A stretch of DNA of 64,000 nt from Candidatus Poribacteria bacterium (GTDB lineage Bacteria; Poribacteria; WGA-4E; WGA-3G). The notes under the pieces were generated by a model. It saw only the letters and a program-made list of their open reading frames with translations, was not told where the DNA came from and searched no databases. Location of the stretch: NCBI GenBank assembly GCA_028824685.1, contig JAPPCZ010000068.1:1-64000 (forward strand), read 5' to 3'. The position numbers and the translations under genes are program-made. Positions 43,492 to 53,182 of this stretch are shown here, piece after piece (positions within the stretch are counted from its first letter, which is position 1; every line of letters begins with the position of its first letter).

Positions 43492-43705
43492 GTAGGTCGG
43501 GTAGAGCTTGCGAAACCCGACATGTTCGGTCTAAAACACTGTTTTCAAAACTTGCTTGAGTTGTTACTGCGATTTCCTTGTGAAACCTTTAAGGTTTGTC
43601 TTGAGACCTTGATATTGTCGGGTTTCGCTTTGCTCTACCCGACCTACGAACTTTAGATTTTATTAGACCAATAACCACTCACTATTAAAACGTTATAATG
43701 TCTAA
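43492..43705 (-). repeat. long dispersed repeat, copy 2 (without the inserted hairpin)
   Basis: Reverse complement of 37538-37786: TTAGACATTATAACG at the 43705 end and the two facing GTAGGTCGGGTAGAGC-type units. It matches copy 1 across its length except for the 35-base hairpin insertion and scattered changes. It fills the gap between mlaD-like and radA (43416-43732), where no gene is seen. Confidence 0.85.
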
Positions 43706-43732
43706 TAGTTATCAAAAAGCGAGCGGGTTGTT

Positions 43733-45094
43733 ATGGCACGAACAAAACACAAATTTGTCTGCCAAGAATGCGGATATACAACGCCGAGAGCACTTGGGAA
43801 ATGTCCTGGATGTGAAGCGTGGGATAGTTTTGCTGAAGAGACAGAACTTGTGACCACATCCCCACTACACCGAAGTATAAACCAACGTACAAGCCAACCA
43901 GAGTTAATTTCTGACGTTTCGGTGGAGGATGTAGAACGGCAACTCACAGGAATGCCCGAATTTGATGGAGTGCTTGGTGGTGGAATTGTTCCGGGTTCCG
44001 TTATTTTAATCGGGGGAGACCCAGGAATAGGTAAATCCACACTTCTGTTACAAGCAAGCGATGCATTAAGCCGCAAATATGGCAGTGTGCTCTATGTCAC
44101 TGGTGAAGAATCGGTGAGTCAAACAAAAATTCGTTCAACCCGACTCGGTCTGAATTCCGAAACTCTCTATGTATTGTGCGAAAATAACTTAGGAGAGATT
44201 CAAAGACATATTGAAAAACTGCAACCGCAAGCGGTTGTAATTGACTCTATTCAAGCTGTCTATCTATCTGATTTTCAATCGGCTCCGGGCAGTATTACAC
44301 AGATCCGTGAATGCGCTGCACATCTTTTAATTTGTGCAAAGAATCAGAACATACCGATGTTTCTCATCGGACATGTAACAAAGGAAGGCACATTAGCAGG
44401 ACCCCGAGTTTTAGAGCATATAGTCGACACAGTGCTCTATTTTGAAGGAGAACGGCATCACATATATCGCGTCCTACGTGCAGTTAAGAATCGGTTTGGG
44501 TCAACAAACGAACTCGGTATCTTTGAAATGCAGAACAAAGGGCTTGTAGATGTCAAAAATCCGTCCCAACTCTTTTTGAGCGACAGAAAGGAGGAAATTT
44601 CTGGTTCCGTTATCGTGTCAAGTATGGAAGGCACGCGACCACTGTTATTGGAGGTGCAAGCATTGGTCGTTTCAACTCACTACGGAACACCACGCAACAC
44701 CGCAACAGGAATTGACCGAAACCGTGTCGCGCTACTCACTGCTGTTTTGAATAAACGTATCGGGATGGATATAGGTGACTCAGACATCTTTGTCAACATT
44801 ACGGGCGGGTTACGGATTGATGAACCAGGGATTGATCTTGGCGTGTTAATGGCGATAATTTCTAACCATCGGAATATCTCAATTGACCCGCGAACGGTTG
44901 TAATTGGTGAAGTCGGATTGGGCGGCGAAATTCGACCAGTGCCTCATGTTGAAAGGCGAATCCGAGAAGCCGCAAAACTCGGATTCACGCGAGCAATTTT
45001 TCCTGCTTACCATCAGAAAGGTTTAGAAATCAATGAAAAAATTGAACTTATTGGTGTGAAAAATATCTTTGACAGTCTAAGTGCACTACTGTAA
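43733..45094 (+). CDS. radA: DNA repair protein RadA/Sms
   Basis: 453 aa. Zinc finger with Cys10, 13, 24 and 27 (VCQECGY...GKCPGCEAW), RecA-like core with Walker A GGDPGIGKST (~94-103), the RadA motif KNRFGSTNELG, and a C-terminal Lon-like domain (GGLRIDEPGIDLGVLMAIIS). It drives branch migration in recombination. It opens the radA-PIN/TRAM-ispD-ispF-cysS block, which mirrors the gene order in Firmicutes such as B. subtilis (where disA lies between). Confidence 0.97.
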   Translation: MARTKHKFVCQECGYTTPRALGKCPGCEAWDSFAEETELVTTSPLHRSINQRTSQPELISDVSVEDVERQLTGMPEFDGVLGGGIVPGSVILIGGDPGIGKSTLLLQASDALSRKYGSVLYVTGEESVSQTKIRSTRLGLNSETLYVLCENNLGEIQRHIEKLQPQAVVIDSIQAVYLSDFQSAPGSITQIRECAAHLLICAKNQNIPMFLIGHVTKEGTLAGPRVLEHIVDTVLYFEGERHHIYRVLRAVKNRFGSTNELGIFEMQNKGLVDVKNPSQLFLSDRKEEISGSVIVSSMEGTRPLLLEVQALVVSTHYGTPRNTATGIDRNRVALLTAVLNKRIGMDIGDSDIFVNITGGLRIDEPGIDLGVLMAIISNHRNISIDPRTVVIGEVGLGGEIRPVPHVERRIREAAKLGFTRAIFPAYHQKGLEINEKIELIGVKNIFDSLSALL

Positions 45095-45374
45095 TTGGAA
45101 CACGAGTTCAACATAAGGATTTCAGTGCATCCATAGTTGAGTTAATGGTAAAATCAATTCTATCATGTTTTACAAAAACAGCGTTTTCCGATGCAATAGA
45201 TATAGCGAAACCCAAACAACTAAAAAACAGAATAAAGTTTCTGTCAATTAACAAACATATAATCAGTAGATATTGTCTTCGTAAGACAATGTTGAATGGC
45301 TTTTGATCTACAACATGGTTCAAACTATCAATCAAACATATTTCATTGCTTACACTTGGCGCGGAGAAAGAACT
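45095..45374. other. intergenic stretch with one small hairpin
   Basis: No gene is supported here. A perfect 8-bp stem (ATTGTCTT, loop CGT, AAGACAAT) lies at 45272-45290. Open frames in this stretch lack ribosome-binding sites and known motifs. Confidence 0.4.
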
Positions 45375-46391
45375 ATGCAAATTTGGGGTATTCGTGTTTT
45401 TTTTATATTCGCAAGTGCTATCGCCTTCTATTTTCCAAATACTAATCTTACTGACGCATTTATTGGGTTTGCCATTGCATGTATCCTCGTTGCAGGTGAA
45501 ATATCCCTTCATGTACCTAATATACGCAGGTTTGTTTCAAGTGCTATTGGACTTGCGTTCGGTTTGCTAATTTCTCAAGGGGTGCTCCAACTCCTCAATC
45601 AATCCGACTCAATCGTTCAAAACTCCACTCTAAAAATTGCTGTTACTCTCGGATTCAGTTATGTTGGCATGGTGTGTGGTTACCACATATCCGAAAGTTT
45701 GCCTGTCGTGAGATTATTGAATTCGCATCGCTATATCCAAACAGGAACACCATTTACAACAAACGATTCTAACGGATTTAAAATTTTAGATACAAGTGTT
45801 ATTATTGATGGACGTATCCTTGAAATCTGCGAGACACAATTTATTGACGGAACGTTGTTAATTCCCCGGTTCGTTTTAAATGAACTACAAAATATCGCGG
45901 ATTCAACCGAATTGCTCCGTAGAAATAAAGGGCGGCGCGGTTTTGATATTTTACGTTCACTCCAAAATAGTCCGTCTATCGCTGTCGAAATTATAGAAGA
46001 AGATGTAACGCACTTGACTGAGGTAGATGCCAAACTGGTCCACCTCGCCCGTAAATATTTTGCCAAAATAATTACCAACGATTTAAATCTAAATAAAGTG
46101 GCGGAATTACAAGGTGTCACGGTACTAAATATCAACGAATTAGCAAATGCCATCCGTCCAATCGTAGTCGCAGGTGAAATTATTCAGGTTCATCTGCAGA
46201 AAGTTGGTAAAGAACCCAATCAAGGCGTAGGTTATCTTGATGACGGAACGATGGTTATCGTTGAAGATGGCAAATCCTACATCGGGCAAACGCTTGATGT
46301 TGTCGTTACACAGATGTTGCGAACCAGTACCGGACAGATGATTTTCGCACGGAATGCGGATGAATCTCCATCAGAAAAAGGATTCCGATGA
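45375..46391 (+). CDS. membrane-anchored PIN/TRAM-domain protein (YacL type)
   Basis: 338 aa from the ATG at 45375, which follows GGAGAAAG; the frame is open earlier without a site. Three or four N-terminal membrane spans (~1-115), a PIN nuclease domain (ILDTSVIIDGRILEI, LIPRFVLNELQNIAD, acidic residues Asp in DTS, Glu in NEL and Asp in ITNDLNL) and a C-terminal TRAM domain (GVGYLDDGTMVIVEDGKSYI). The family lies next to radA and ispD in many bacteria; its RNA target is not settled. Its stop overlaps ispD (ATGA). Confidence 0.9.
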   Translation: MQIWGIRVFFIFASAIAFYFPNTNLTDAFIGFAIACILVAGEISLHVPNIRRFVSSAIGLAFGLLISQGVLQLLNQSDSIVQNSTLKIAVTLGFSYVGMVCGYHISESLPVVRLLNSHRYIQTGTPFTTNDSNGFKILDTSVIIDGRILEICETQFIDGTLLIPRFVLNELQNIADSTELLRRNKGRRGFDILRSLQNSPSIAVEIIEEDVTHLTEVDAKLVHLARKYFAKIITNDLNLNKVAELQGVTVLNINELANAIRPIVVAGEIIQVHLQKVGKEPNQGVGYLDDGTMVIVEDGKSYIGQTLDVVVTQMLRTSTGQMIFARNADESPSEKGFR

Positions 46392-47098
46392 GATGGTCAC
46401 AAATAAACAGCAAAATATCTGTTCTTATCCCTGCTGCTGGGCAAGGCAAACGGATGGAATCGTCGGTTAAAAAGCCATATTTAATGTTAGATGATAAACC
46501 AATTTTATCGCATACCATAGACCGCTTTGAACAGAACAGCGTTATTGACGAGATATTTGTGATTGTAGACCAATCTGATTTTACGGTGTGCCGAGAAAAC
46601 GCACTCACACCTTTTCGCTATCGGAAGGTTCGTGAATTGGTCGCTGGTGGTGAAACTCGGCAGGCTTCCGTGTTCAACGGACTCCGCGCGCTTTCAGATG
46701 ATGTTGATTTTGTCGTCGTCCATGATGGTGTGCGTCCGTTTATAGACGACAAAATTATTTTCGAATGTCTTGAAGCAGCAGCGGAATGGGGTTCTGCTGT
46801 TTCCGCTGTGCCAGTGAAGGAAACTATTAAAGTCGCAAACGAAGAACTATTTGTTGATCATACGCCTCAACGGGAGCAGTTATGGCAAGTGCAGACACCA
46901 CAAGTCTTTCGAAAATCACTAATAGTAGAGGCACACAAAAAAGCAATTCACGACAGAATTGATGCCCCGGATGATGCTGCATTGGTTGAAAATCTGGGAT
47001 CCCCTATCAAATTGGTCATGGGTAGTTACAAAAATGTGAAACTTACAACGCCAGAGGATTTGCGAATCGCTGAGACTTTACTAAATGATGAGATATAA
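46388..47098 (+). CDS. ispD: 2-C-methyl-D-erythritol 4-phosphate cytidylyltransferase
   Basis: 236 aa. Nucleotide-binding loop IPAAGQGKRMESSVKKPYL, central VVVHDGVRPFI and VPVKETIKVA, and the late TPQVFRKSLI plus DDAALVENLG are IspD signatures. It makes CDP-methylerythritol in the MEP isoprenoid pathway. Overlaps the upstream gene by 4 bases, and ispF follows 41 bases later. Confidence 0.96.
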   Translation: MRWSQINSKISVLIPAAGQGKRMESSVKKPYLMLDDKPILSHTIDRFEQNSVIDEIFVIVDQSDFTVCRENALTPFRYRKVRELVAGGETRQASVFNGLRALSDDVDFVVVHDGVRPFIDDKIIFECLEAAAEWGSAVSAVPVKETIKVANEELFVDHTPQREQLWQVQTPQVFRKSLIVEAHKKAIHDRIDAPDDAALVENLGSPIKLVMGSYKNVKLTTPEDLRIAETLLNDEI

Positions 47099-47139
47099 GG
47101 TATAATATCTTATAGGATTTCCTGAAAGAACTTAACAAA

Positions 47140-47613
47140 ATGAGAGTAGGGACCGGTTACGATGTCCATAGGCTTATTGAAAATAGAAAATTGATTTTGG
47201 GAGGCGTAGAAATCCCTTATCATTTAGGATTGTTAGGACATTCAGATGCAGACGTGTTGACACACGCCATTTGTGATGCCATTTTAGGCGCAGCAGCATT
47301 AGGCGATATTGGAACGCACTTTCCAGATACTGACCCAAGTTACGCTGGAATGGACAGCCAATTTTTCTTACGCGCTATCGCGAAAATGGTTAAGGAGCAA
47401 GGTTACACGATTGAAAACGTTGACAGCACAGTAATTGCCCAACAACCGAAATTAGCACCCTATATATCAGAAATGCGTAGTGTACTCGCAAAAACATTGG
47501 ACATATCAGAAGCACAGGTTAGTGTCAAAGCCACAACCGCAGAAGGTTTAGGTATTATTGGGAAAGAAAAGGCAATTGTTGCTCAAGCAATTGCATGTCT
47601 CACTAAAGCCTAA
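47140..47613 (+). CDS. ispF: 2-C-methyl-D-erythritol 2,4-cyclodiphosphate synthase
   Basis: 157 aa, normal length. Zinc ligands lie in [10 protein letters not shown] (Asp, His) and [16 protein letters not shown]; the C-terminal [20 protein letters not shown] is typical. It closes the cyclodiphosphate ring two steps after IspD, so both MEP genes are together. Confidence 0.97.
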   Translation: MRVGTGYDVHRLIENRKLILGGVEIPYHLGLLGHSDADVLTHAICDAILGAAALGDIGTHFPDTDPSYAGMDSQFFLRAIAKMVKEQGYTIENVDSTVIAQQPKLAPYISEMRSVLAKTLDISEAQVSVKATTAEGLGIIGKEKAIVAQAIACLTKA

Positions 47614-47656
47614 TTCCGTAGTGTTATAAGCATAAACAAAAACGAAGGGATAGTGA

Positions 47657-49114
47657 ATGGGATTAAAGATATATAATTCCCTTAGCCGACAACTTGAGGA
47701 GTTTTCTCCGTTGAAGGAAGGACATGTCTCAATGTATAGTTGTGGTCCTACCGTCTATGACTATATCCATATCGGTAATGCCCGTACGGCACTCGTCACC
47801 GATATTATACGTCGGTATCTCACATATAAAGGGTATACTGTCAAGTTAGTTCAAAATTTGACAGATATTGATGACAAAATCATCGCTCGTGCGCAAACAC
47901 TTGGAACCAGCTCGAGCCAACTTGCACATACAAACGGTGAAGCATACTTTGAGGATACGCAACGACTCGGCATCCAACTTGCAGATGTTCATCCCAAAGC
48001 AACAGAACACATCCCTGAGATGATTGACCTGATTCAAACACTCATTGACAAAGGTGCCGCTTATGTCGTTGATGGAAGTGTCTATTATCGCGTTAATTCC
48101 TTTAACGAATACGGCAAATTGTCACGCCGAAAACCTGAAGATTTGCTGGCAGGGGCGCGCGTTGAAGTCGATGAACGCAAAGAAGACCCACGCGATTTTG
48201 ACATGTGGAAGGCAGCGAAACCTGGTGAACCCTATTGGGATAGCCCTTGGGGACCAGGAAGACCTGGCTGGCACATTGAATGTTCATCTATGGCAATGAA
48301 GCATCTCGGCGAAACGATTGATATCCATGCTGGTGGTGAAGACTTACTGTTTCCACATCACGAAAACGAAATCGCGCAAAGTGAATTGGCAACAGGTAAA
48401 CCTTTCGCCCGTTACTGGGTTCATGTCGCTTTTCTAAAAATAGATGGGACGAGAATGGGTAAATCTGAACAAAACTTCATCTTTTTGAGGGACGCATTAG
48501 ACAAATACCCCGCCGAGGTAATCCGTCATTTCCTCATTTCTGCCCATTACCGACATCCACTTGATTACAGTTTAGAAAGTTTACAAAAATCCGAATCTGC
48601 GCTCAGACGTTTAAAAAACTGTTTAGAAACGTTGAAAAAATATGAAGAAGAAACACCAGAAGTTACTGACGGAAATAGTTCCACACCACGCGACGTTTCC
48701 GATGCAGACACTGACCTTCTTTCCGCAATAAAAACCATGCAATCGCAATTTACAGATGCTATGGATAATGATTTCAATACGGCACAAGGAATGGGAACAA
48801 TTTTCTCACTTGTCAGTCAAATCAATAAGGCTCTTGGAACATCTAATGGGGTATCCGATCAAACTTTCACGCAAGCCTACAAGGTTTTAAGTGAAACGTG
48901 TCAAGTACTCGGAATCTATACGATGGACGAACAAGATACTGCTGGCACAGCTGAATTCCTCAATCCACTACTTGAACTTCTGTTAGAGATAAGACAAGAC
49001 GCTCGGAGTCAAAAAGATTGGGATACATCCGATAAGATTCGCGACCGACTTAAACAACTAAATATTGAAATCCAAGACACCCATGAAGGGTCTACTTGGA
49101 AATTTGTATCGTAA
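47657..49114 (+). CDS. cysS: cysteinyl-tRNA synthetase
   Basis: 485 aa. The class I HIGH motif is HIGN (38-41) after zinc-binding Cys29 ([10 protein letters not shown]). The KMSKS-equivalent is RMGKSEQNF. Zinc ligands continue in [13 protein letters not shown] and the DALR-type anticodon domain is C-terminal. It charges tRNA-Cys. Last gene of the block; repeats follow. Confidence 0.97.
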   Translation: MGLKIYNSLSRQLEEFSPLKEGHVSMYSCGPTVYDYIHIGNARTALVTDIIRRYLTYKGYTVKLVQNLTDIDDKIIARAQTLGTSSSQLAHTNGEAYFEDTQRLGIQLADVHPKATEHIPEMIDLIQTLIDKGAAYVVDGSVYYRVNSFNEYGKLSRRKPEDLLAGARVEVDERKEDPRDFDMWKAAKPGEPYWDSPWGPGRPGWHIECSSMAMKHLGETIDIHAGGEDLLFPHHENEIAQSELATGKPFARYWVHVAFLKIDGTRMGKSEQNFIFLRDALDKYPAEVIRHFLISAHYRHPLDYSLESLQKSESALRRLKNCLETLKKYEEETPEVTDGNSSTPRDVSDADTDLLSAIKTMQSQFTDAMDNDFNTAQGMGTIFSLVSQINKALGTSNGVSDQTFTQAYKVLSETCQVLGIYTMDEQDTAGTAEFLNPLLELLLEIRQDARSQKDWDTSDKIRDRLKQLNIEIQDTHEGSTWKFVS

Positions 49115-49125
49115 TTACAACATAG

Positions 49126-49285
49126 TGCTTCGTCAAGTAATAATTGATGAGTCTTGAAAGTAGTCGGGATTCCAAATCAACGGTATGAATGCCTCTTGGG
49201 CATTCCCCGGAGTTCCCTCCTACCAAAACTGGTCCATGGGTAGGAGCGATCTCCGAATCGCGACCTATAATATGTTGACGAAGCA
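49126..49285. repeat. ~160-bp MITE-like element with 11-bp terminal inverted repeats
   Basis: Ends are TGCTTCGTCAA (49126-49136) and the exact complement TTGACGAAGCA (49275-49285). Inside: a segment shared with 24634-24706 (minus orientation, to 49189), a small palindrome GAATGCC-TCTT-GGGCATTC, and a facing pair of REP-like arms (49209-49223 and 49240-49264). Same size and plan as the element at 3-160, but with different ends. Nothing else is seen in 49115-49381. Confidence 0.65.
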
Positions 49286-49381
49286 ATAGTCCATTTTTAT
49301 GAACACTCATTTTAGAGCAAATTTGGTAAAATCACTAAAAACTGTACACACTATATAAACGTGTATTTAAGGAGTTACAAA

Positions 49382-50017
49382 ATGCTTTTTAGAATTACTA
49401 TTTTTTTCTCGCTGATCTGCTTTTCTGTTGTTATGATAGGTTGTGCTGCCCTGTTTTCCGAACAAGAATGGAGTGATAACTACGCGCTACTTGAAGGCAC
49501 AAGTGCAACGAGTCCTCAAATGATTGATGGCAATATGAATACCATCGGAGAATCAAGTTTTCCGGTAGAGGCTACTTTCGGTTCAAACCCACCCTCTGAA
49601 GTTATCATCACGCTACCTGAAAAAAAGGTCATCCGTAGAATTGTGATCCATTCCGATAACATCAAGACATTTGATATCTTTGCTGATAAAGGCGGTATCA
49701 TCGTCGAACAAGACTGGAAATTGATTAAAGATGTTAAAAGTGTCAAAACAAATCCGATTGAGATTCCTGTTTTAGTTCCATTTCCTACTAACCGAATTCG
49801 GGTTAGGATTTTATCAACATCGGATGACGCAAACTTGAAACGAAGGCAGCGCGCACGTACTGGTGGTAGAGGTTTCTTTTATGGTGAGAACCGTCGCGCG
49901 CAAGCTAAAATCCGAGAGATTGAGCTTTACGGCTATAAAACTGTTGAGCAAACGCGGGAAAGTAGTGCCGCTGAAACACGTGAAAAAGAACTTGATGATT
50001 TATTAGAAACAGAATAG
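49382..50017 (+). CDS. lipoprotein with discoidin-like fold, copy 1
   Basis: 211 aa from the ATG at 49382, which follows AAGGAG. Signal peptide with lipobox VMIG-Cys, so a lipidated envelope protein. The body looks like a degenerate F5/8 type C (discoidin) domain: MIDGNMNTIGE, VIITLPEKKVIRRIVIHSDN, ending KIREIELYGYK. An Arg/Gly-rich loop (RRQRARTGGRGFFYG) is unusual. It pairs with the related lipoprotein gene 90 bases downstream; ligand unknown. Confidence 0.7.
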   Translation: MLFRITIFFSLICFSVVMIGCAALFSEQEWSDNYALLEGTSATSPQMIDGNMNTIGESSFPVEATFGSNPPSEVIITLPEKKVIRRIVIHSDNIKTFDIFADKGGIIVEQDWKLIKDVKSVKTNPIEIPVLVPFPTNRIRVRILSTSDDANLKRRQRARTGGRGFFYGENRRAQAKIREIELYGYKTVEQTRESSAAETREKELDDLLETE

Positions 50018-50107
50018 CGGAATTTCAAGGCAGCCGTTGGGGAAACACTGCCTTGAAACTATACAAAACATTGCATATTTTACGATATACATTATAAGGA
50101 GGTATAC

Positions 50108-50695
50108 ATGCGTTTTGGATTATTTGCTATAATTTTTTGTTGGATACTTGGGCTGTCAGGATGCATCCTTGCATCAAACCCATCATTTAATCGGAGTGAG
50201 AATGTTGCAGTCACAGCTGCGAGTACCGATTCAAAGTTAAATGATGAGAATTTATATACCGAAGGAGAAACCACGACTATACGTGAAGATGCAAGGGATA
50301 TTGCTTCACAACAAGAATCAGATAATTTCACCGAGGCAGTCTTAAGCTGGAATATCCCTCAGACGATCCAACAAGTTGTCATTAAGGCAAAAGAGGGACA
50401 ATTAGAATTCTTTGAGATTCAATATATGGATGACGGTGGAAAGTGGGTTACAGTAAATCAAGTGCGCGATAACATGCGTTCTGAATATAAATTTACTCTC
50501 AGAGATCCAATTGTAACGAAGAAGTTTCGCTTGAAAGTACCGCGTAGATGGGATTCGCGACGCGTCGGAGGACAAAGTCGTTCAAAACGATCCGAAACCG
50601 GTGCCCCTACTTCCGCAGAATATAGGAAAATTCAGGAGATAGAACTCTATTATGCACTGCCAACACCTGCTGCTGAAGCATCATCCACGCAGTGA
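50108..50695 (+). CDS. lipoprotein with discoidin-like fold, copy 2
   Basis: 195 aa. Signal peptide with lipobox LSG-Cys. Discoidin-like strands as in the previous gene (DSKLNDENLYTEGETTT, EAVLSWNIPQTIQQVVIKA, ending KIQEIELYYAL), again with a basic loop (RRWDSRRVGGQSRSKRS). The two genes are diverged tandem paralogues. ATG follows AAGGAGG. Confidence 0.7.
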   Translation: MRFGLFAIIFCWILGLSGCILASNPSFNRSENVAVTAASTDSKLNDENLYTEGETTTIREDARDIASQQESDNFTEAVLSWNIPQTIQQVVIKAKEGQLEFFEIQYMDDGGKWVTVNQVRDNMRSEYKFTLRDPIVTKKFRLKVPRRWDSRRVGGQSRSKRSETGAPTSAEYRKIQEIELYYALPTPAAEASSTQ

Positions 50696-50808
50696 ATACA
50701 GTTGGCATCAGGTTCATCTCCTCAAAAGCCGTAGGATTACACAACTATATGCTACGCCTTTTACGGTATATAGTAGATTTTAGAAATTCTTGAACACTTT
50801 TAAGCTGT

Positions 50809-50923
50809 AGGAGGGAACTCCGATTCCCGACTATCAAGGCGTTTCGTCGCGATTCGAAGATCGCTCCCGCCAAATCATGCAGAATACCAAACGCGTATTC
50901 TGCCAAGCGCATTGGTGTTGATT
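50809..50923. repeat. REP-like facing pair plus TTGATT-tailed hairpin
   Basis: Arms at 50809-50833 (GTAGGAGGGAACTCCG...) and 50848-50873 (GTCGCGATTCGAAGATCGCTCC) face each other. Next comes GAATAC, loop CAAACGC, GTATTC (about 50882-50900), a short GCCAAGCGCATTGG palindrome and TTGATT (50918-50923). No gene is seen in 50696-50971. Confidence 0.75.
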
Positions 50924-50971
50924 CACAAGAGACGTGTAAACTTATTTTTTTAAGCCACCATAATATAAACG

Positions 50972-52189
50972 ATGTTATCTCAGGAAACCACGAATCTTCT
51001 CCATCTCAACCTAATTCAAGGTATTGGACCGAAAACCGTTCAATTCTTGATCAAAATTTTGGGCAGCGCTGAAAAAGTGTTGAATGCTTCTTCTCAAGAA
51101 TTGGAAAAAATTGAAGGTCTTACGCCATCAGCACGTGAGCGATTGATCCACAAAAAACTCGGATGTCCATTTGAACGCGAACTGGAATTGATACACGAAT
51201 TTGGATGTCAAATTGTAACGTTCTATGATGCGGAATATCCGCCGCTGTTGAAGGAGATTGACACACCTCCTCTTATACTCTACGTCAGAGGTGAACTGAA
51301 ACCAGAAGATGCATTTAGCATTGCGCTCGTTGGGTCTCGGCAAGCAAAAGATTATGGGCGACGCGTCAGTTACCAACTGAGTTATCAGCTTGCTAAACGT
51401 GGTTTGACGGTAATAAGTGGGTTTGCAAAGGGAATTGATACTTGCGCTCACCGAGGCGCACTTGAGGCAAGTGGTCGAACAATTGCTGTGATGGGAAACG
51501 GACTTAGTCTCATCTATCCTGCAGCTAATAGTGAATTGGTTGATAAAGTCATAGAGTCTGGTGCGTTGATCTCTGAATTTCCGATGGGTATGAAACCGAG
51601 ATCAGAAAACTTTCCCAGACGCAACCGTATCATTAGCGGATTGACACTCGGAACCGTTGTGGTAGAAGCATCGAATCGGAGTGGTGCACTTATTACTGCA
51701 CGACTCGCAAGTGAACAAGGCAGAGAGGTGTTTGCTGTACCAGGGGAAATATTCTCTGAGTTATCAACTGGCACGCATAAGTTGATTGATAACGGCGCGA
51801 AACTTATCAGCACTGTGGATGATTTGTTAGAAGCATTACCGCAACATGCCTTACGCCAAGTGTCTGCCCTTACACCAGGGTCAGAAAAAGCATCAGCAAT
51901 TCCTGAAATACCGTCTGTTGTGAAAGGCGAACTTGATCAAACAAGCAGCACCACTCCAAAAACAGCCGCTACAGAAAAGAAAACGACTGCCCCCGTAGTT
52001 CCACCACCCGATTTAACAACTGATGAAAAAACGGTGTTCAATGCGATTGAAATACCCTCATCGCATATTGACACTATCGTTCGGACAACGCAGCTGCCAA
52101 TTAGCCAAGTCTCAAGTTTACTTTTGATGTTGGAACTCAAAGGTGCTATTCAGCAGTTGCCCGGAAAACAGTTTACAAAAACCGTATAA
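50972..52189 (+). CDS. dprA: DNA-processing protein DprA (Smf)
   Basis: 405 aa. N-terminal helix-hairpin-helix/SAM-like region (~1-75: IQGIGPKTVQFLIKILGSAE), the Rossmann-like DprA domain (~80-290: ALVGSRQAKDYGRRVSYQLS, TVISGFAKGIDTCAHRGALE, FPRRNRIISGLTLGTVVVEA) and a C-terminal winged helix (~340-400). DprA loads RecA on incoming single-stranded DNA in transformation. No competence pilus genes are in the window. A Thr/Ala-rich linker precedes the winged helix. Confidence 0.95.
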   Translation: MLSQETTNLLHLNLIQGIGPKTVQFLIKILGSAEKVLNASSQELEKIEGLTPSARERLIHKKLGCPFERELELIHEFGCQIVTFYDAEYPPLLKEIDTPPLILYVRGELKPEDAFSIALVGSRQAKDYGRRVSYQLSYQLAKRGLTVISGFAKGIDTCAHRGALEASGRTIAVMGNGLSLIYPAANSELVDKVIESGALISEFPMGMKPRSENFPRRNRIISGLTLGTVVVEASNRSGALITARLASEQGREVFAVPGEIFSELSTGTHKLIDNGAKLISTVDDLLEALPQHALRQVSALTPGSEKASAIPEIPSVVKGELDQTSSTTPKTAATEKKTTAPVVPPPDLTTDEKTVFNAIEIPSSHIDTIVRTTQLPISQVSSLLLMLELKGAIQQLPGKQFTKTV

Positions 52190-52201
52190 AAGGATTATTT
52201 T

Positions 52202-53182
52202 GTGAATTCATCTGAATTAGATTTTGAAAAATCTCTCATTGAATTAGAACGGCATCTCACACAACTGGACGCTTTCGCGGAGGAACATCCTGAGTTAGAC
52301 CTCACGGAAGGTATTGCCGCATTAAAACAGAATGCCGACACGCTTACAAAGCAAACCTTCCAAAAACTGAGCCGTTGGGATAAGGTGCGATTGGCGCGAC
52401 ATCCGCAACGACCGCAAGCCTCTTTGTATATCAACGAACTTCTTGACGAACCCGTAGAACTTCACAGCGATAAGTTGTATGGGGATGACCGTGCACTCAT
52501 TGGGGGGTTTGCATGGTTTGATGAACAACCTGTCGTCTACCTCGCACAACAGAAAGGCACAAACCTTGAAGAACGGCAGGAGATGAACTTTGGATATACG
52601 CACCCAGAAGGTTACCGAAAAGCCAGACGTTTGATGCAGTTAGCAAACAAATTCAACCGCCCTCTAATCTGCTTTGTTGATACACCGGGGGCACATTTTG
52701 ATCTCCGTTCCGAAGAATATGGGCAAGCGGCAGCAATCGCTGATAATCTTGCTGAGATGATGCAGATGCGTGTCCCAATTCTCGTCGTTATTATCGGTGA
52801 AGGAGGCAGCGGCGGCGCATTAGCAATAGCAGTCGGAAATCGCGTGTTGATGATGGAATATGCTGTCTACTGCGTTGCTCCACCCGAAGCATGTAGTGGT
52901 ATTGTGTGGAAAGACAAAGGTGAACACGCGCCTGAAGCAACGGAAGGCTATAAACCGACTGCCCCCGACCTCCTTAAGTTAAACATCATTGACCAGGCTA
53001 TTCGCGAACCTCTGGGTGGCGCACATAGGGACCCTGACGCTGCAGTACGAAACGTCAAACGCGCAATTCGGAAGCATCTTACTGAATTGATGGAGATGAC
53101 GGAGAAAGAACTAATTGAACAACGTTATGAACGCTACCGAAATCTCGGACTTTATGGAGAAGATGACGTTAACCACACATGA
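52202..53182 (+). CDS. accA: acetyl-CoA carboxylase carboxyltransferase subunit alpha
   Basis: 326 aa, GTG start after AAGGATT. Typical AccA opening (LDFEKSLIELERHLTQLDAF) and carboxyltransferase core (FGYTHPEGYRKARRLMQLA, FVDTPGAHFDLRSEEYGQAA, GEGGSGGALAIAVGNRVLMM). With AccD it transfers CO2 from biotin to acetyl-CoA for fatty-acid synthesis. accD is not adjacent. It overlaps the next gene by ATGA. Confidence 0.96.
   Translation: MNSSELDFEKSLIELERHLTQLDAFAEEHPELDLTEGIAALKQNADTLTKQTFQKLSRWDKVRLARHPQRPQASLYINELLDEPVELHSDKLYGDDRALIGGFAWFDEQPVVYLAQQKGTNLEERQEMNFGYTHPEGYRKARRLMQLANKFNRPLICFVDTPGAHFDLRSEEYGQAAAIADNLAEMMQMRVPILVVIIGEGGSGGALAIAVGNRVLMMEYAVYCVAPPEACSGIVWKDKGEHAPEATEGYKPTAPDLLKLNIIDQAIREPLGGAHRDPDAAVRNVKRAIRKHLTELMEMTEKELIEQRYERYRNLGLYGEDDVNHT

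Noticed and set aside
37538..43705. Composite transposon formed by the two inverted long repeats
   Set aside because: The enclosed genes are conserved housekeeping genes in their normal order and no transposase is present; the repeats are better seen as separate insertions.
45108..45512. 134-codon minus-strand frame overlapping the PIN/TRAM gene
   Set aside because: It overlaps the membrane segment of a well-supported gene, shows no domain and has no ribosome-binding site.
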